From Actimicrobium sp. CCC2.4 (GTDB taxonomy: Bacteria; Pseudomonadota; Gammaproteobacteria; Burkholderiales; Burkholderiaceae_D): a DNA stretch of 64,000 nt. The position numbers and the translations under genes were made by a program. Positions 50,206-61,100 of this stretch are shown piece after piece (positions within the stretch are counted from its first letter, which is position 1; each line of letters begins with the position of its first letter). The DNA is taken from the NCBI RefSeq assembly GCF_034347385.1, contig NZ_CP133777.1:1116001-1180000 (forward strand), given 5' to 3'. Under the pieces are notes generated by a model, which saw nothing but the letters and a program-made list of their open reading frames with translations, ran no database searches and was not told where the DNA came from.

Positions 50206-51076
50206 CCGTGGCGAGTTCGCCGAGTTTTTCGACCAGCAGCACATGGACCTGGCGCGCATCGGCACGCAGGACTTCAAAGCGCAAGCCATCGATATCGAAG
50301 ACGTCGCCCTTGTGCGGCACGCGCGCCAGATGGTTGGCGACCAGTCCGCCTATCGTATCGACGTCCTCGTCCGAAAAATGGACATCCAGTTCCGTGTTGA
50401 ACTGACCGATTTCGGTCAATGCCTTGACGCGCCACTTGGCCCCGAACTGACCTTCCTTGATGGCCAGCACGTTGTCGTCTTCTTCATCGAAATCGTATTC
50501 ATCCTCGATGTCGCCGACGATCTGTTCGAGCACGTCTTCAATCGTGATCAGGCCGGCCACGCCACCGTATTCGTCGACCACGATAGCCATGTGGTTGCGG
50601 TTGGCGCGGAAGTCGCGCAGCAGCACATTGAGGCGTTTCGATTCGGGGATGAAGATGGCGGGGCGCAGCATGTGGCGCACATCGAAGGATTCTTCGGCGT
50701 AGTAGCGCAGCAGGTCTTTGGCCAGCAGGATGCCGACCACCTTGTCGCGTTCGCCTTCGACGGCCGGAAAGCGCGAGTGGGCGGTTTCGAGCACCATCGG
50801 CAGCCATTCCTCGATCGGCTTGGCGATGTCGACCATGTCCATTTGCGAGCGCGGGATCATGATATCGCGGGCGGACAGGTCGGATACCTGGAACACGCCT
50901 TCGATCATCGACAGCGCATCGGCGTCGATCAGGCTGCGTTCATGGGCGTCTTGCAGGATTTCAAGGAGCTCGGCACGGTTTTCCGGTTCGGGCGAAATGA
51001 GGGCGGTGAGTCGTTCGAACAGCGAACGATGGGGTTTGGCGTCGATGGGTTTCGCGCCAGTAGAGTGATCTTGCAT
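50192..51076 (-). CDS. corC: CBS-domain protein of the CorC/HlyC family
   Basis: Cytosolic CorC-type protein, linked in other bacteria to magnesium and cobalt efflux. The 294-residue protein has tandem CBS domains (ARDIMIPRSQMDMVDI and VVDEYGGVAGLITIEDVLEQ) and a C-terminal CorC_HlyC domain ending near VLRADARQVHVLLVE. It lacks the membrane domain of larger family members. It overlaps lnt by 14 nt. Despite the HlyC label in some databases it is not a toxin acyltransferase. Confidence 0.93.
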   Translation of the reverse strand: MQDHSTGAKPIDAKPHRSLFERLTALISPEPENRAELLEILQDAHERSLIDADALSMIEGVFQVSDLSARDIMIPRSQMDMVDIAKPIEEWLPMVLETAHSRFPAVEGERDKVVGILLAKDLLRYYAEESFDVRHMLRPAIFIPESKRLNVLLRDFRANRNHMAIVVDEYGGVAGLITIEDVLEQIVGDIEDEYDFDEEDDNVLAIKEGQFGAKWRVKALTEIGQFNTELDVHFSDEDVDTIGGLVANHLARVPHKGDVFDIDGLRFEVLRADARQVHVLLVEKLGELATDAVE

Positions 51077-51185
51077 TGGGCGGGGAGCCGTGGGTTCGGT
51101 GTAGTTCGGGAGCGCTCAGGATACACCATTAGCGCCGGCCGGCAGGAGATTCCACGCCGCAGCCGGGCCGGCCGGTTGATCCGGC

Positions 51186-52910
51186 TCAGCGACCGGTGCG
51201 TTGATAGAGACGGAAACGTTCGTCACGGTCGGACGGTCGACGTCCTTCCCACAGCAACTTCCAGGGGACGCCATCACCGAACGGCTCGATGACCGCGTCT
51301 TTCTGATGCGGCCGGTTACTGTCCTGGAGCAGCAAAAAATCGCAGTCGGCGCCATTGAACGGCGCGAAATTGACCTTGCCGAAATACGCGAACGTGGCGC
51401 GTTGCGTCGGGCCGACATTGGTATCGACACATTGGTTCGCTTTTGGCAGGCTCTGCGCAATCTGCTGCGCGACGCCGGCGTAGCTCTTGCCGTAATCAAG
51501 CCACGGCAGCCACAGCGTCATCAGCAACAGCCAGCACAGGATCACGCCGGCGGTCGACAGAACCACGGCGCGCCACAGCACCGAGGGCCGGCGTGAAATA
51601 CGCCAGTGCACCACCGCGATCCAGCCCGCCGTAGCCAGTGCCGCGACGGCAAAGGCCACAAAGTTGAATTCCGGCTTGAAACCGGGCGCGAGTTTGAAGG
51701 CGTTGCGCGCCAGTTGCGCCGGCCAGCCGGTTTGCTTGGCGATCCAGCCGACCCAGATGAATGCCGCCGAGGTCGACAGCGTCATCACGGCGAACCAGTC
51801 CACCGCATTGATGGCGCCGCGCTTCATCGTCGGCAAGCCGAATGCGGCCAGAATCGCCAGTGGTGGCAGCAGTGGCAGCAAGTTGCCTTCGATGTGGTGC
51901 GGATTGAGCAGCACCAGTACCACGATGATCAGGACCGCAGTCAGCGGCAACAGGATGTGCAGCGCGCCGCGCTGTTTGCGCCAGGCATACACGGCCCAGC
52001 CTGCGAAGGGCCAGGCCGGCCAGGCAAACCAGATGGTGTAGCGGAAAAAGTATTTCAGTCCATCGACCGTCGGCAGCGCCAGCTGGTCGAGGTTCCAGCT
52101 CATCCATGCCGAAGCGGGCGAGCCCTCATAGGGTTGCACCAGGTTGGCTAATAGGATCCAGCTCGCACCGACGAGCAGCGCCAGTGGCAGTGTCAGGGTC
52201 AGCAGCCATCGCAGCAGTGCGCGCTGACGCCAGCCGGCCAGCAGCGTGAAACCGATGAACAGGCCGGCCGGCATGACCCAGCCGCGTGTCAGCGCGAGCA
52301 AGCCAAGTGCCAATCCCGTCACCAGTGCCGTGCGCAGTGAGGGCCGGTTGGACAGGCGGGCGACCGCATACAGCGTGGTTCCCATTAAAGCGACGTACAG
52401 TGCTTCGGCGCTGGTTTCATGGCTATGCACCAGCAAGCCAAGGCAACCCAGATAAATCAGCAGCGCGCCGTCGGCCAGCGTGCGACCGTAATCGCGTGGT
52501 TCCGGCTGACCACCGAAGGCCAGTTGCAGCGGTTGGGTTTCGGGACGGCGTCCGAGCAGATACGTGGTTTGCCAGACCGATACCGATCCCAGCAGAAAGA
52601 AGCCGACCGTGGCAACGCGCGCCGCCAGCGCATCGCCGAGCAACCAGCCGAACAGCTTGATGCAGAGCGCGCCCAGCCAGAACGCCAGCGGGCCTTTTTC
52701 AGGCATCGCCAGACCGACAATATTGGGCCAGAGCCAGTCAGCGATGCCGCCATGCGCCATGGTCCACATGATGCCGAAGCCGGCCGCATCGTCGGTCTTC
52801 CACGGATCGCGCCCGATCAGGCCGGGCAGGATGTAGAGGATGCAAAGGGCAAACAGTGCCAGGCGCGGAAGCGCTAGCGTGGCGGAGGCGGGGAGGCGGA
52901 CGGGCTTCAT
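51186..52910 (-). CDS. ArnT-like (GT-83/PMT fold) membrane glycosyltransferase
   Basis: Polytopic inner-membrane transferase that uses a polyprenyl-phosphate sugar donor. With the start at 52910 (MKPVRLPAS) the protein has 574 residues, about ten to twelve transmembrane helices, and the first periplasmic loop motif GRDPWKTDDAAGFGIMWTMA followed by AMPEKGPLAFWLGALC, typical of ArnT relatives. No arnABC genes are in the window, so it may transfer a sugar other than aminoarabinose (inference). It lies 109 nt upstream of corC on the same strand. Confidence 0.82.
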   Translation of the reverse strand: MKPVRLPASATLALPRLALFALCILYILPGLIGRDPWKTDDAAGFGIMWTMAHGGIADWLWPNIVGLAMPEKGPLAFWLGALCIKLFGWLLGDALAARVATVGFFLLGSVSVWQTTYLLGRRPETQPLQLAFGGQPEPRDYGRTLADGALLIYLGCLGLLVHSHETSAEALYVALMGTTLYAVARLSNRPSLRTALVTGLALGLLALTRGWVMPAGLFIGFTLLAGWRQRALLRWLLTLTLPLALLVGASWILLANLVQPYEGSPASAWMSWNLDQLALPTVDGLKYFFRYTIWFAWPAWPFAGWAVYAWRKQRGALHILLPLTAVLIIVVLVLLNPHHIEGNLLPLLPPLAILAAFGLPTMKRGAINAVDWFAVMTLSTSAAFIWVGWIAKQTGWPAQLARNAFKLAPGFKPEFNFVAFAVAALATAGWIAVVHWRISRRPSVLWRAVVLSTAGVILCWLLLMTLWLPWLDYGKSYAGVAQQIAQSLPKANQCVDTNVGPTQRATFAYFGKVNFAPFNGADCDFLLLQDSNRPHQKDAVIEPFGDGVPWKLLWEGRRPSDRDERFRLYQRTGR

Positions 52911-52993
52911 TAAGGCGGGCAATGGGCATGGAGCCGAAGAGTTGATCGGCGTTATTGTGCAGTAAAAGGGGGTGTCATATTTAGCATCCAACA

Positions 52994-53019
52994 AAAAAGG
53001 CAGCCGAAGCTGCCTTTTT
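52994..53019. terminator. Bidirectional terminator after rpmE2
   Basis: AAAAAGGCAGC (52994-53004) pairs with GCTGCCTTTTT (53009-53019) across a CGAA loop. On the minus strand it ends the rpmE2 transcript; it also separates it from the ArnT-like gene. Confidence 0.9.
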
Positions 53020-53036
53020 GTCGTGCCGGGATAAAT

Positions 53037-53306
53037 TTAGTCCTGGGCGATCTGGGTGCGCGAACCAACCACACCGAATTTCTTGCGGAACTTGTCCACG
53101 CGGCCAGCCGTGTCGACGATCTTGTGCTTGCCGGTGTAGAAAGGATGCGATTCCGACGAGACTTCGATTTTTACCAATGGGTATTGCTTGCCTTCGAACT
53201 CAGCCATTTCACGGGTCTGAACGGTCGAACGGGTGATGAATTTGAAGTCGCATGACAGGTCGTGGACCAGTACTTCGCGATAATTCGGGTGAATGCCTGC
53301 TTTCAT
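53037..53306 (-). CDS. rpmE2: 50S ribosomal protein L31, type B
   Basis: Ribosomal protein bridging the two subunits. The 89-residue product from [20 protein letters not shown] is of the longer B type and lacks the zinc-binding CxxC pairs of type A, so it does not depend on zinc. The start at 53306 has the ribosome binding site GAGGCT upstream; 11 codons of open frame lie before it. rpmE downstream of rho is a common order in Betaproteobacteria. Confidence 0.95.
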   Translation of the reverse strand: MKAGIHPNYREVLVHDLSCDFKFITRSTVQTREMAEFEGKQYPLVKIEVSSESHPFYTGKHKIVDTAGRVDKFRKKFGVVGSRTQIAQD

Positions 53307-53474
53307 TTGGAGCCTCGGTAGTTGAATTTTGGTAGCCAATCGCCACTTCGTCGGTCGTTCTGCTTCTTGACCCGATTGATGATCACTTGCCGTTTAATGG
53401 AGCGCGGATTGTACAAGACAAATGCGCCCAGAAGTGCCGGGAAAACAGAAAAGCTTGCTTCCCGGTGTTTCTTT

Positions 53475-54740
53475 TTATGAATTCCCGCGTCGCATCATGT
53501 CGAAGAATTCGGCGTTGTTCTTGGTCGCCTTCATCTTGTCGAGGATGAATTCCATCGCTTCGATTTCATCCATGCTGTAAAGCAGTTTGCGCAGCACCCA
53601 GATTTTTTGTAGCTGGTCCGGCTTGATCAGCAATTCTTCGCGACGGGTGCCGGACTTGTTGAGGTTGATGGCGGGGTAGACGCGCTTCTCGGCCAGGCGG
53701 CGTTCGAGGTGCACTTCCATGTTGCCGGTACCCTTGAATTCTTCAAAGATCACGTCATCCATGCGGCTGCCGGTTTCGATCAGGGCGGTTGCGATGATGG
53801 TCAGCGAACCGCCTTCTTCGATATTGCGGGCCGCGCCGAAGAAGCGTTTCGGACGTTGCAGCGCATTGGCATCGACACCACCGGTGAGCACTTTGCCCGA
53901 GGCCGGAATGACGGTGTTGTAGGCACGGGCCAGGCGGGTGATCGAGTCGAGCAGAATCACGACGTCTTTTTTCATTTCGACCAGGCGCTTGGCTTTTTCA
54001 AGGACCATTTCGGCGACTTGCACGTGGCGGGTGGCTGGCTCGTCGAAGGTCGAGGCGACCACTTCGCCGCGCACCGAACGCTGCATCTCGGTGACTTCTT
54101 CCGGCCGTTCGTCGATCAGCAGGACGATCAGCGTGCAGTCAGGATGGTTCGCGGTAATCGCGTGCGCCATGTGCTGCAGGATGACCGATTTGCCGGACTT
54201 CGGCGACGCCACCAGCAAGCCGCGCTGGCCTTTGCCGATCGGTGCGATCAGATCGATGATGCGGCCGGTGATGTTTTCCTGGCCATTCATTTCACGCTCG
54301 AGTCGCAGCGGCTGGTTCGGGTGCAATGGCGTCAGGTTTTCAAACAGGATGCGGTGCTTCGAGGCTTCCGGCGATTCGCCGTTGACCTTGTCGACTTTGA
54401 CGAGTGCAAAGTAGCGTTCGCCATCCTTCGGGGTGCGGACTTCACCTTCGATCGAATCGCCGGTGTGCAGATTAAAGCGGCGGATTTGCGAAGGCGAGAT
54501 ATAGATGTCGTCGGTCGATGCCATGTAGCTGGCGTCGGGCGAGCGCAGGAAGCCGAAGCCGTCAGGCAGCACTTCGAGGGCGCCATCGCCGAAAATTTGT
54601 TCACCGGTCTTTGCGCGCTTCTTGAGGATCGCAAACATCAGTTCCTGTTTGCGCAAGCGGGCGGCGTTGTCGATGTCGAGGCCGATGGCCATTTCGAGCA
54701 GGGCGGATACGTGAAGCGCCTTGAGTTCTGATAAGTGCAT
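53475..54740 (-). CDS. rho: Transcription termination factor Rho
   Basis: Hexameric RNA helicase that ends transcription. The 421-residue protein begins [18 protein letters not shown], has the cold-shock-like RNA-binding domain ([14 protein letters not shown]), Walker A in [15 protein letters not shown] and Walker [17 protein letters not shown], and ends near MRRGNS. The ATG at 54740 is the usual betaproteobacterial start; one at 54746 is also possible. It follows trxA by 112 nt and precedes rpmE2. Confidence 0.97.
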   Translation of the reverse strand: MHLSELKALHVSALLEMAIGLDIDNAARLRKQELMFAILKKRAKTGEQIFGDGALEVLPDGFGFLRSPDASYMASTDDIYISPSQIRRFNLHTGDSIEGEVRTPKDGERYFALVKVDKVNGESPEASKHRILFENLTPLHPNQPLRLEREMNGQENITGRIIDLIAPIGKGQRGLLVASPKSGKSVILQHMAHAITANHPDCTLIVLLIDERPEEVTEMQRSVRGEVVASTFDEPATRHVQVAEMVLEKAKRLVEMKKDVVILLDSITRLARAYNTVIPASGKVLTGGVDANALQRPKRFFGAARNIEEGGSLTIIATALIETGSRMDDVIFEEFKGTGNMEVHLERRLAEKRVYPAINLNKSGTRREELLIKPDQLQKIWVLRKLLYSMDEIEAMEFILDKMKATKNNAEFFDMMRRGNS

Positions 54741-54852
54741 GGTCATTAGTAAAGTTGAGTGTCCCGTGACGGGAAATAGAGGTGGGGGAGTGGACTGCGT
54801 GGCGAAAATTAACGGGTAGTGCGACGAGGCAGGCGCTTCGTCGCGCTCGGTC

Positions 54853-55179
54853 TTAGATGTTGCTTTCGATGAATGAAGTCAACTGGCCTTTGGCCATGGC
54901 GCCGACTTTTTGTGCCGCTGGGACACCGTTCTTGAACAGGATCAGTGTCGGGATACCGCGAATGCCGAACTTGGCCGGGATAGCCTGGTTGCTGTCGACA
55001 TCCATCTTGGCGATCAGCAGTTTGCCGTTGTATTCCTTGGCAATCTCTTCCAGGATAGGGGCGATCGATTTGCAGGGACCGCACCACTCGGCCCAGAAGT
55101 CGACCAGAACTGGCTGATCGGATTTCAGGACGTCGATTTCAAAGGACGCGTCGGTAATGTGCTTGATGTTTTCGCTCAT
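54853..55179 (-). CDS. trxA: Thioredoxin
   Basis: Small cytosolic disulfide reductase. The 108-residue protein has the active site [15 protein letters not shown] (WCGPC) and the cis-proline loop [14 protein letters not shown]. The start at 55179 ([13 protein letters not shown]) is set by GAGGAAATC directly before it; the open frame upstream is not thioredoxin-like. It is upstream of rho as in many proteobacteria and divergent from addB. Confidence 0.97.
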   Translation of the reverse strand: MSENIKHITDASFEIDVLKSDQPVLVDFWAEWCGPCKSIAPILEEIAKEYNGKLLIAKMDVDSNQAIPAKFGIRGIPTLILFKNGVPAAQKVGAMAKGQLTSFIESNI

Positions 55180-55480
55180 GATTTCCTCGAATGAGGGATT
55201 AAGTGATTCAGTACTGAACCAGGGGTGAATCAACGTCGCAGCTCCATCGCCAGCTTTCCTGACGTTTCCTGACTTTTTCGTACGTGCCACGACGCTGCCG
55301 CAACTACAGGCCAGAGATGGTGATCACGGAATGAAAATCAAGGGAACGTGCAGGTGGGAGGAAATTCCTGCGACTAAAAAGTCTGGAAACTATAACCGAT
55401 TTTTATCGGCTGCGGGTTAGCGGGAAACGCGACGCCAAACGGCTGTCGGACCAAGTGCATAAAAGGGATGAGGACCGGAC
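55180..55480. other. Divergent intergenic region between trxA and addB
   Basis: This 301-bp gap holds no credible gene. It has a 12-bp palindrome TTCAGTACTGAA at 55207-55218, close to trxA, a direct repeat of TTCCTGAC near 55255-55275, and a small CCGAT-ATCGG hairpin near 55398. None is a motif I can name. Promoters for both flanking genes must lie here. Confidence 0.5.
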
Positions 55481-58189
55481 GTGATCATGGCACCATGCCT
55501 GATCGTTTTTCCGGACACTGATGCCATGTTGTTATTCCCTTGCCTGATCGCGCCGTCGGCGCAGTTCTGGACCGACGCGGCAGACCACCTGCTCGTGTTT
55601 TTGCGTGACCGGCCGGCCCCCGGCGGTATCGCCGATTTTTCATCATCCCGGGTGCTGGTGCCGACCTTCGAGCAAGCGCGCCGCCTCAAGCTGGCACTGG
55701 CCACGGCCGTCGGGTCGGCCTTCGTGCCGCCTGTCATCACGACCTTGTCATCATGGCTGGCATTGCAGGTGCCGGCCGATAACGTGGCGGGTGACAGCGA
55801 ACGCTTGATGGCGCTGTATGCCGAACTGCGCCAGCATGCGTGGCTCAAAAAGCTCTTTAGCGCACGCCGCAATACCGACTTGCTGCCGCTGGCGCAGACG
55901 CTGCTGGCGCTGTCGGATGAACTGACGCTGAGCCTGTTGCCGGCGATGCGCGTGTTTCCGCAGGAATCCGAACAACGCTGGCAGGCTGCGCTCGATCAAT
56001 TGTCACCGGCGGCACGCGAGCTGCTGTCCGACGAGAGCCAGCTGGTCTGGACCATCTGGCGCACCCAGCTCGACCAGCGCGACGCCAATGCCAGCCGCCT
56101 CGAGCACTTGCTGCAGCTGGCTGCACGCGGCGCGCAGTCGCTGGTCTGGATCTCGCCGGTCGAAGCCGATCCGTTCGAGCAGGCATTCCTGTCGGCTTAT
56201 GCAGAACGCCATGACGTGCTGCCGATCTGCCTGGATTGGCGCGCCGCAGCGCTGGCACCGGTGTGCGTCACGGCGTGGCCGGAGCTGGTTGATGGCAGCG
56301 CTGCGGTGGACGCTCCCGCTGCACTGGAACGTATCGCGCTGTTCCCTGCATGCAGTCTTGAGGACGAAGCAGTGCGCGGTGCGCAAACCGTGCTCGACTG
56401 GATCGCCGCCGGCCATGCCCGCATTGCCATCATCGCGCAGGACCGCGTGATTGCACGGCGCTTGCGGGCGCTGCTGGAACGCGCCGAGGTGTTCGTCGCC
56501 GACGAGACCGGCTGGAAATTATCGACTACCCGTGCTGCCTCGGCGCTGGCGGCCTTATTCGATGTCGTCACCTCGCGCGCCGAAACCGGTGCGCTGCTGG
56601 ACTTGCTTAAATCTCCGTTCATCACGGTCGCGCCCGCCAGTGTGATGACCATCGAACTGGCGCTGCGACGGGCCAATGTCACCGGTGGCTGGGAGGCGGC
56701 AGCACTGGCGCTGAAGGCGCTGCCGGCCGAGCACCAGTTGCTGCTGCGCCTGCGCGAACAGGCCGGCCGTTTCCAGCGCAACTGTAGCCTCGGCGACTGG
56801 CTGGCGACCACGCGCGAGGTACTCGATGCGCTGGGCATGCAGACAGCCTTGTCGAGCGATAGCGCCGGCGAACAATTGATGGCATTGCTGGACCGGATCG
56901 CGCTGGAATGCAGCGGGCTGGGCCAGCCGTTTTCGTTTGCCGAATGGCGCGCCTTCGTCGGCCTGCAATGCGAGTCGGCTGCCTACGAGGTGTCCGAGTC
57001 CGACCAGCGGGTCGTGATGTTGCCGTTAAACGGCGCGCGCTTGCGCTCCTTCGATGCAGTGCTGGTGGTCGGTATCGATGCCGGCCATTTGCCGTCGCAA
57101 CCACCGGAGACACTGTTCTTCGCCAATGCGGTGCGGCGCGAACTGGGCCTGGCCACGCGTGAAATCCGTCAGCGCCAGCAATTGCGCGACCTGACCGAAT
57201 TGCTCTCGAGCGGCAGCACCATCGTGCTGTCGTGGCAGGCCACCGTCGATGGCGAGCCCAATACCGTCAGCCCGTGGATAGAGCGCTTGCAGCTGACCTT
57301 GCTGCGCGCCGGCTTGCCGGTGCTGCCAGAGCACCGCAGCGACATCGCGGTTCAAGAGCTGCAGCCCGCGCTGGCGACAATGCCGGCTCCTGCGGCACCA
57401 GCACTGCTGCCCGCCAAACTATCAGCCAGCGCTTACAACAGCCTGATCGCCTGCCCGTACCAGTTTTTTGCGACCCGGATGCTGGGGCTTAATGCCATCG
57501 ACGAGCTTTCCGACCTGCCGGAAAAACGCGATTACGGCGACTGGCTGCACCAGATCCTGGCGCAGTACCACGCCACTGTCAGTGCCGGACAAGTCCCGCT
57601 GGCGCAGCGCGCAGCCTTGCTGGCCAGCGTGTCAGAGCAGATATTCCGGCAGGAACTGGCACGCAACGCGGCGGCCCTCGGCTATTACGTGCGCTGGCAA
57701 AAAGTCATGCCGGCGTATTTGCACTGGGCCGCCGAACGCGAAGAGCAGGGCTGGCAATTCGTCATCGGCGAGCAGCAAATGGAGCGCGAGCTGTGCTGGC
57801 CAGGCGGCGCGATCCGGCTGCATGGCCGGGTTGACCGGATCGATGAACATGCCGATGGCACGCGCGCCGTGCTCGACTACAAGACCAAGGCCGTGCAGGG
57901 CTTGCGCGACCGCTTCAAGCAGACCGAAGACCATCAGCTGCCGTTTTACGGCCTGCTGGCGGACGCCCGCATGAGCGCCGGTCACTACGTCGCACTCGAA
58001 CTCACCGGCAGCAAGACCGGCGACGTCGCCGCCCCCGATTACGCCCTTTGGCAAGACACCCTGGAGCATCGCATCATCGAACAAATGCACGCCATTTCCA
58101 CCGGGGCCGCCTTGCCGGCCAACGGCATCGACACCGTTTGCCAGTATTGCGACGTGCGCGGCCTGTGCCGCAAGGGAGCCTGGGCATGA
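55481..58189 (+). CDS. addB: AddB-like nuclease/helicase subunit
   Basis: Partner of AddA in double-strand break end resection. The 902-residue protein has a degenerate helicase N-terminal half and a C-terminal PD-(D/E)XK nuclease with HGRVDRIDEHADG and VLDYKTK. Cysteines that would hold an iron-sulfur cluster lie in ACPYQFFATRM and in CQYCDVRGLC at the end. No clear Walker A motif is seen at the N-terminus, as in some proteobacterial AddB-like (RexB-type) proteins. The stop overlaps the addA start (ATGA). Database names include PD-(D/E)XK nuclease family protein. Confidence 0.85.
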   Translation: MIMAPCLIVFPDTDAMLLFPCLIAPSAQFWTDAADHLLVFLRDRPAPGGIADFSSSRVLVPTFEQARRLKLALATAVGSAFVPPVITTLSSWLALQVPADNVAGDSERLMALYAELRQHAWLKKLFSARRNTDLLPLAQTLLALSDELTLSLLPAMRVFPQESEQRWQAALDQLSPAARELLSDESQLVWTIWRTQLDQRDANASRLEHLLQLAARGAQSLVWISPVEADPFEQAFLSAYAERHDVLPICLDWRAAALAPVCVTAWPELVDGSAAVDAPAALERIALFPACSLEDEAVRGAQTVLDWIAAGHARIAIIAQDRVIARRLRALLERAEVFVADETGWKLSTTRAASALAALFDVVTSRAETGALLDLLKSPFITVAPASVMTIELALRRANVTGGWEAAALALKALPAEHQLLLRLREQAGRFQRNCSLGDWLATTREVLDALGMQTALSSDSAGEQLMALLDRIALECSGLGQPFSFAEWRAFVGLQCESAAYEVSESDQRVVMLPLNGARLRSFDAVLVVGIDAGHLPSQPPETLFFANAVRRELGLATREIRQRQQLRDLTELLSSGSTIVLSWQATVDGEPNTVSPWIERLQLTLLRAGLPVLPEHRSDIAVQELQPALATMPAPAAPALLPAKLSASAYNSLIACPYQFFATRMLGLNAIDELSDLPEKRDYGDWLHQILAQYHATVSAGQVPLAQRAALLASVSEQIFRQELARNAAALGYYVRWQKVMPAYLHWAAEREEQGWQFVIGEQQMERELCWPGGAIRLHGRVDRIDEHADGTRAVLDYKTKAVQGLRDRFKQTEDHQLPFYGLLADARMSAGHYVALELTGSKTGDVAAPDYALWQDTLEHRIIEQMHAISTGAALPANGIDTVCQYCDVRGLCRKGAWA

Positions 58190-61100
58190 ACCTGCCACGC
58201 GCCTACACCATCAACGATGCCGAAGCCTCGACCGAGGCCTTTATCGCGGCGGCCTGCGATCCGCGTCACTCGGTCGTCGTCGAAGCCTGCGCCGGCAGCG
58301 GCAAGACCTGGCTGCTGGTGGCGCGCATGTTGCGCCTGCTGCTGGCCGGTACCGCACCATCCGAAATGCTGGCCATCACCTTCACCCGCAAGGCCGCGCA
58401 GGAAATGCGCGACCGCCTGATCCAGCTGCTGCGTGAGCTGGCGCTGGCCCCCGACGAGACGGTGCGCACGCTGCTGCGCGAGCGCGGCATCGCGGCGTCC
58501 GAACTGAATGTGCTGATGCCGGTCGCGCGTGGCCTCTACGAAAAAGTCCTGGCCAGTCCGCAAGCGCTATCGATCGACACCTTTCACAGCTGGTTTGCCA
58601 AGCTGATCCGGCTGGCACCGCTGGCGTCGGGCGTGCCGCACGGCTACAGCCTGACCGCCGCCACCGGCGCGCTGGCGCTGGACGCCTACAGTCGCTTCAT
58701 GCAGGTGCTCAATGAAGACGGCCAGTCCGAGGTCCGGCAAGCCTTGCAGCACTTGTATGAACTGGTCGGCGACTGGAATGCGAAGAAGCTGCTCGATGCG
58801 TTTGTCGGCAAGCGCGCCGAGTGGTGGGCCGCTTCACAGACCGGATTGCAGACCGGATTGCCGCTCGACACGCTGGCCGAGCTATGCGGCGACGATGGCG
58901 TGACGGATGCCCGCCTGAGCTTGTGGAGCGACACGGCGCTGATGCAGCGCCTGCAGACGATGGCATGGCTGCTCGGGCAGGGTGCCAAGCGCAATCAGGA
59001 GCGCGCGGTGGCAATCGAGTCGGCGCTCACCGCCGGTGCCAGCCTCGACGGTTTCCAGCAATTGTTCCTGCAGTTCATGGATGACAAGGGCAAGGTGCGC
59101 GGCAATGACCACCGGCGCGGCAAGCTGCTGGCGGCCAACGAGGTCAACCTCGGCGACAACAGCGCCGACAGTTTCGAGACCGGATTCGCTACCCTCGCCG
59201 CGGCGCTGATGCAGCTGCAACGGCGCAGTAGCGAGACCACGGTGCTGGCGCTCAATGCCGCCTTGTTCACGGTGGGCGCGGCGTATCTCGCCGTCTATCA
59301 GGCGGTCAAGGCCGAGCAGCGCGTGTTCGATTTTGCCGATCTCGAATGGCAGGCTTACCGCTTGCTCGGCAATGAGGAGCATGCAGCGTATCTGCAAAGC
59401 CGGCTCGATTCGCGCTACCGGCACATTTTGCTGGACGAATTCCAGGACACCAATCCGCTGCAATGGAGCATCGTGCGCGCGTGGCTGGCGGCCTATGGCG
59501 ACGACAGCGCGGCACCCAGCGTCTTCATCGTCGGCGATCCGAAGCAATCGATTTACCGGTTCCGTCGCGCCGAGCCGCGCGTGTTCCTCGCTGCGCGCGC
59601 GATGCTGGCCGCGCAGGGCGCCGCGATCCTGCAAACCAACCAGACCCGACGCAATGCGCCTGCCCTGATCGAACTGCTCAATGACAGCTTCGGTCCGAAT
59701 CCGATTTTTTCGGCACAGACGACGCTGTCGGCGCGTCCCGGCATGATCTGGCGCTTGCCGCTGGTGGTGCAGCCGGCAAGCACCATCGCCGCGCCCGCCG
59801 GTCTGGTGCTGCGCGACCCGCTGGTGACGCCGCTGGAAGAAGACGAGGATGCGCGCCGTCTCGATGAAGGTCGCGCAGTGGCGGTGGCGATCCGGCGTGC
59901 GCGGCTGGAACTGGCCGCCTGCAATGGCACGTTGCCGCGCTGGTCCGACATAATGTTGCTGGTCAAGAAGCGCGCCCATCTCGGTGCCTATGAAACCGCG
60001 CTGCGCGAAGCCGGGATTCCGTTCGCGTCCGACAAGCGCGGCGGCTTGCTGGAGTCGCTTGAGATCGCCGACCTGATCGCCTTGCTGACTTTCCTGATCA
60101 CGCCCGGCGACAACCGCGCGCTGGCGCACGTGCTTAAATCCCCTATCATCGGTGCCGCCGACACCGACCTGATCCGCCTCGCGCAGCACGACGGCGCTAG
60201 TTGGTGGCAGCGTCTGCTCGCGCTCGAGGACGTCTTGCCCGACGCCACCATGCAATTGCAGCACTGGCTGATGATCGCGCCCGGCTTGCCGGTGCATGAC
60301 CTGCTTGACCGCATCCTGCACGAAGGCCAGTTGGTGGCGCGCTATGCGGCATCGGTGCCGGCGCTGCTGCGCGGGCAGGTAATCGGTAACCTCGAAGCCT
60401 TCACGGCGCTGGCGCTGAATCTCGATGCCGGCCGTTATCCGAGCCTGCCGAAATTTATTGATGCGTTGCGGGCCTTGCAAAATGCCGCGCACAACGACGC
60501 GCCCGACGAAGCCGATATCGACGCCGCGCTCGACGCGGTGCGCATCCTCACCATCCACAGCGCCAAAGGATTGGAAGCCGACATCGTCGTGCTGCTCGAT
60601 GCCAATCACAGCGAACCGGCGCGCGACGATGCCGGCATCCTGTGCGAATGGCCGCAGGACGCGGCTGCACCCACCCATTTTTCGGCATTCGGACGGGTTG
60701 CCGAACGCGGTGCCGCGCGCGATGCCTTGTTCGCCGACGAAGACCGTTTTCGCGCGCAGGAAGACTGGAACCTGCTGTATGTCGCGATGACGCGCGCGCG
60801 GCAATGCCTGATCGTCAGCGGTGTGGCCGGCAAGCGCAATGCGCAGGCCGACGGCACGGTAGATGGCAGCTGGTATGCGCGCTTGCTGGACGCGCCGGAA
60901 ATGCTGCTCGAGGCCGAGCCGTCCGGTGACGCCGACAGCATCGAGTCCGACTTTCACTGGCCGGTGTTCAATCCGGCGGTGATGCCACCGGCAGCGGTCC
61001 CGGACGTGGCTGATAGCACGCCGGAAATCGATGAAGGCATCGCCTTACATGGCTTACTGGAGCGGCTCACGCAGCATCGCGACGGCGTGTTGCCGGTGCC

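Noticed and set aside
53437-53466. Terminator after rho
   Set aside because: CCGGGAA and TTCCCGG can pair, but the loop is long and no U-run follows on the minus strand; too weak to call.
58882-60957. A 691-codon open frame on the minus strand
   Set aside because: It is antisense to addA, whose helicase motifs are unmistakable; the antisense product has no recognisable domain and a His/Gln/Arg-rich composition typical of high-GC shadow frames.
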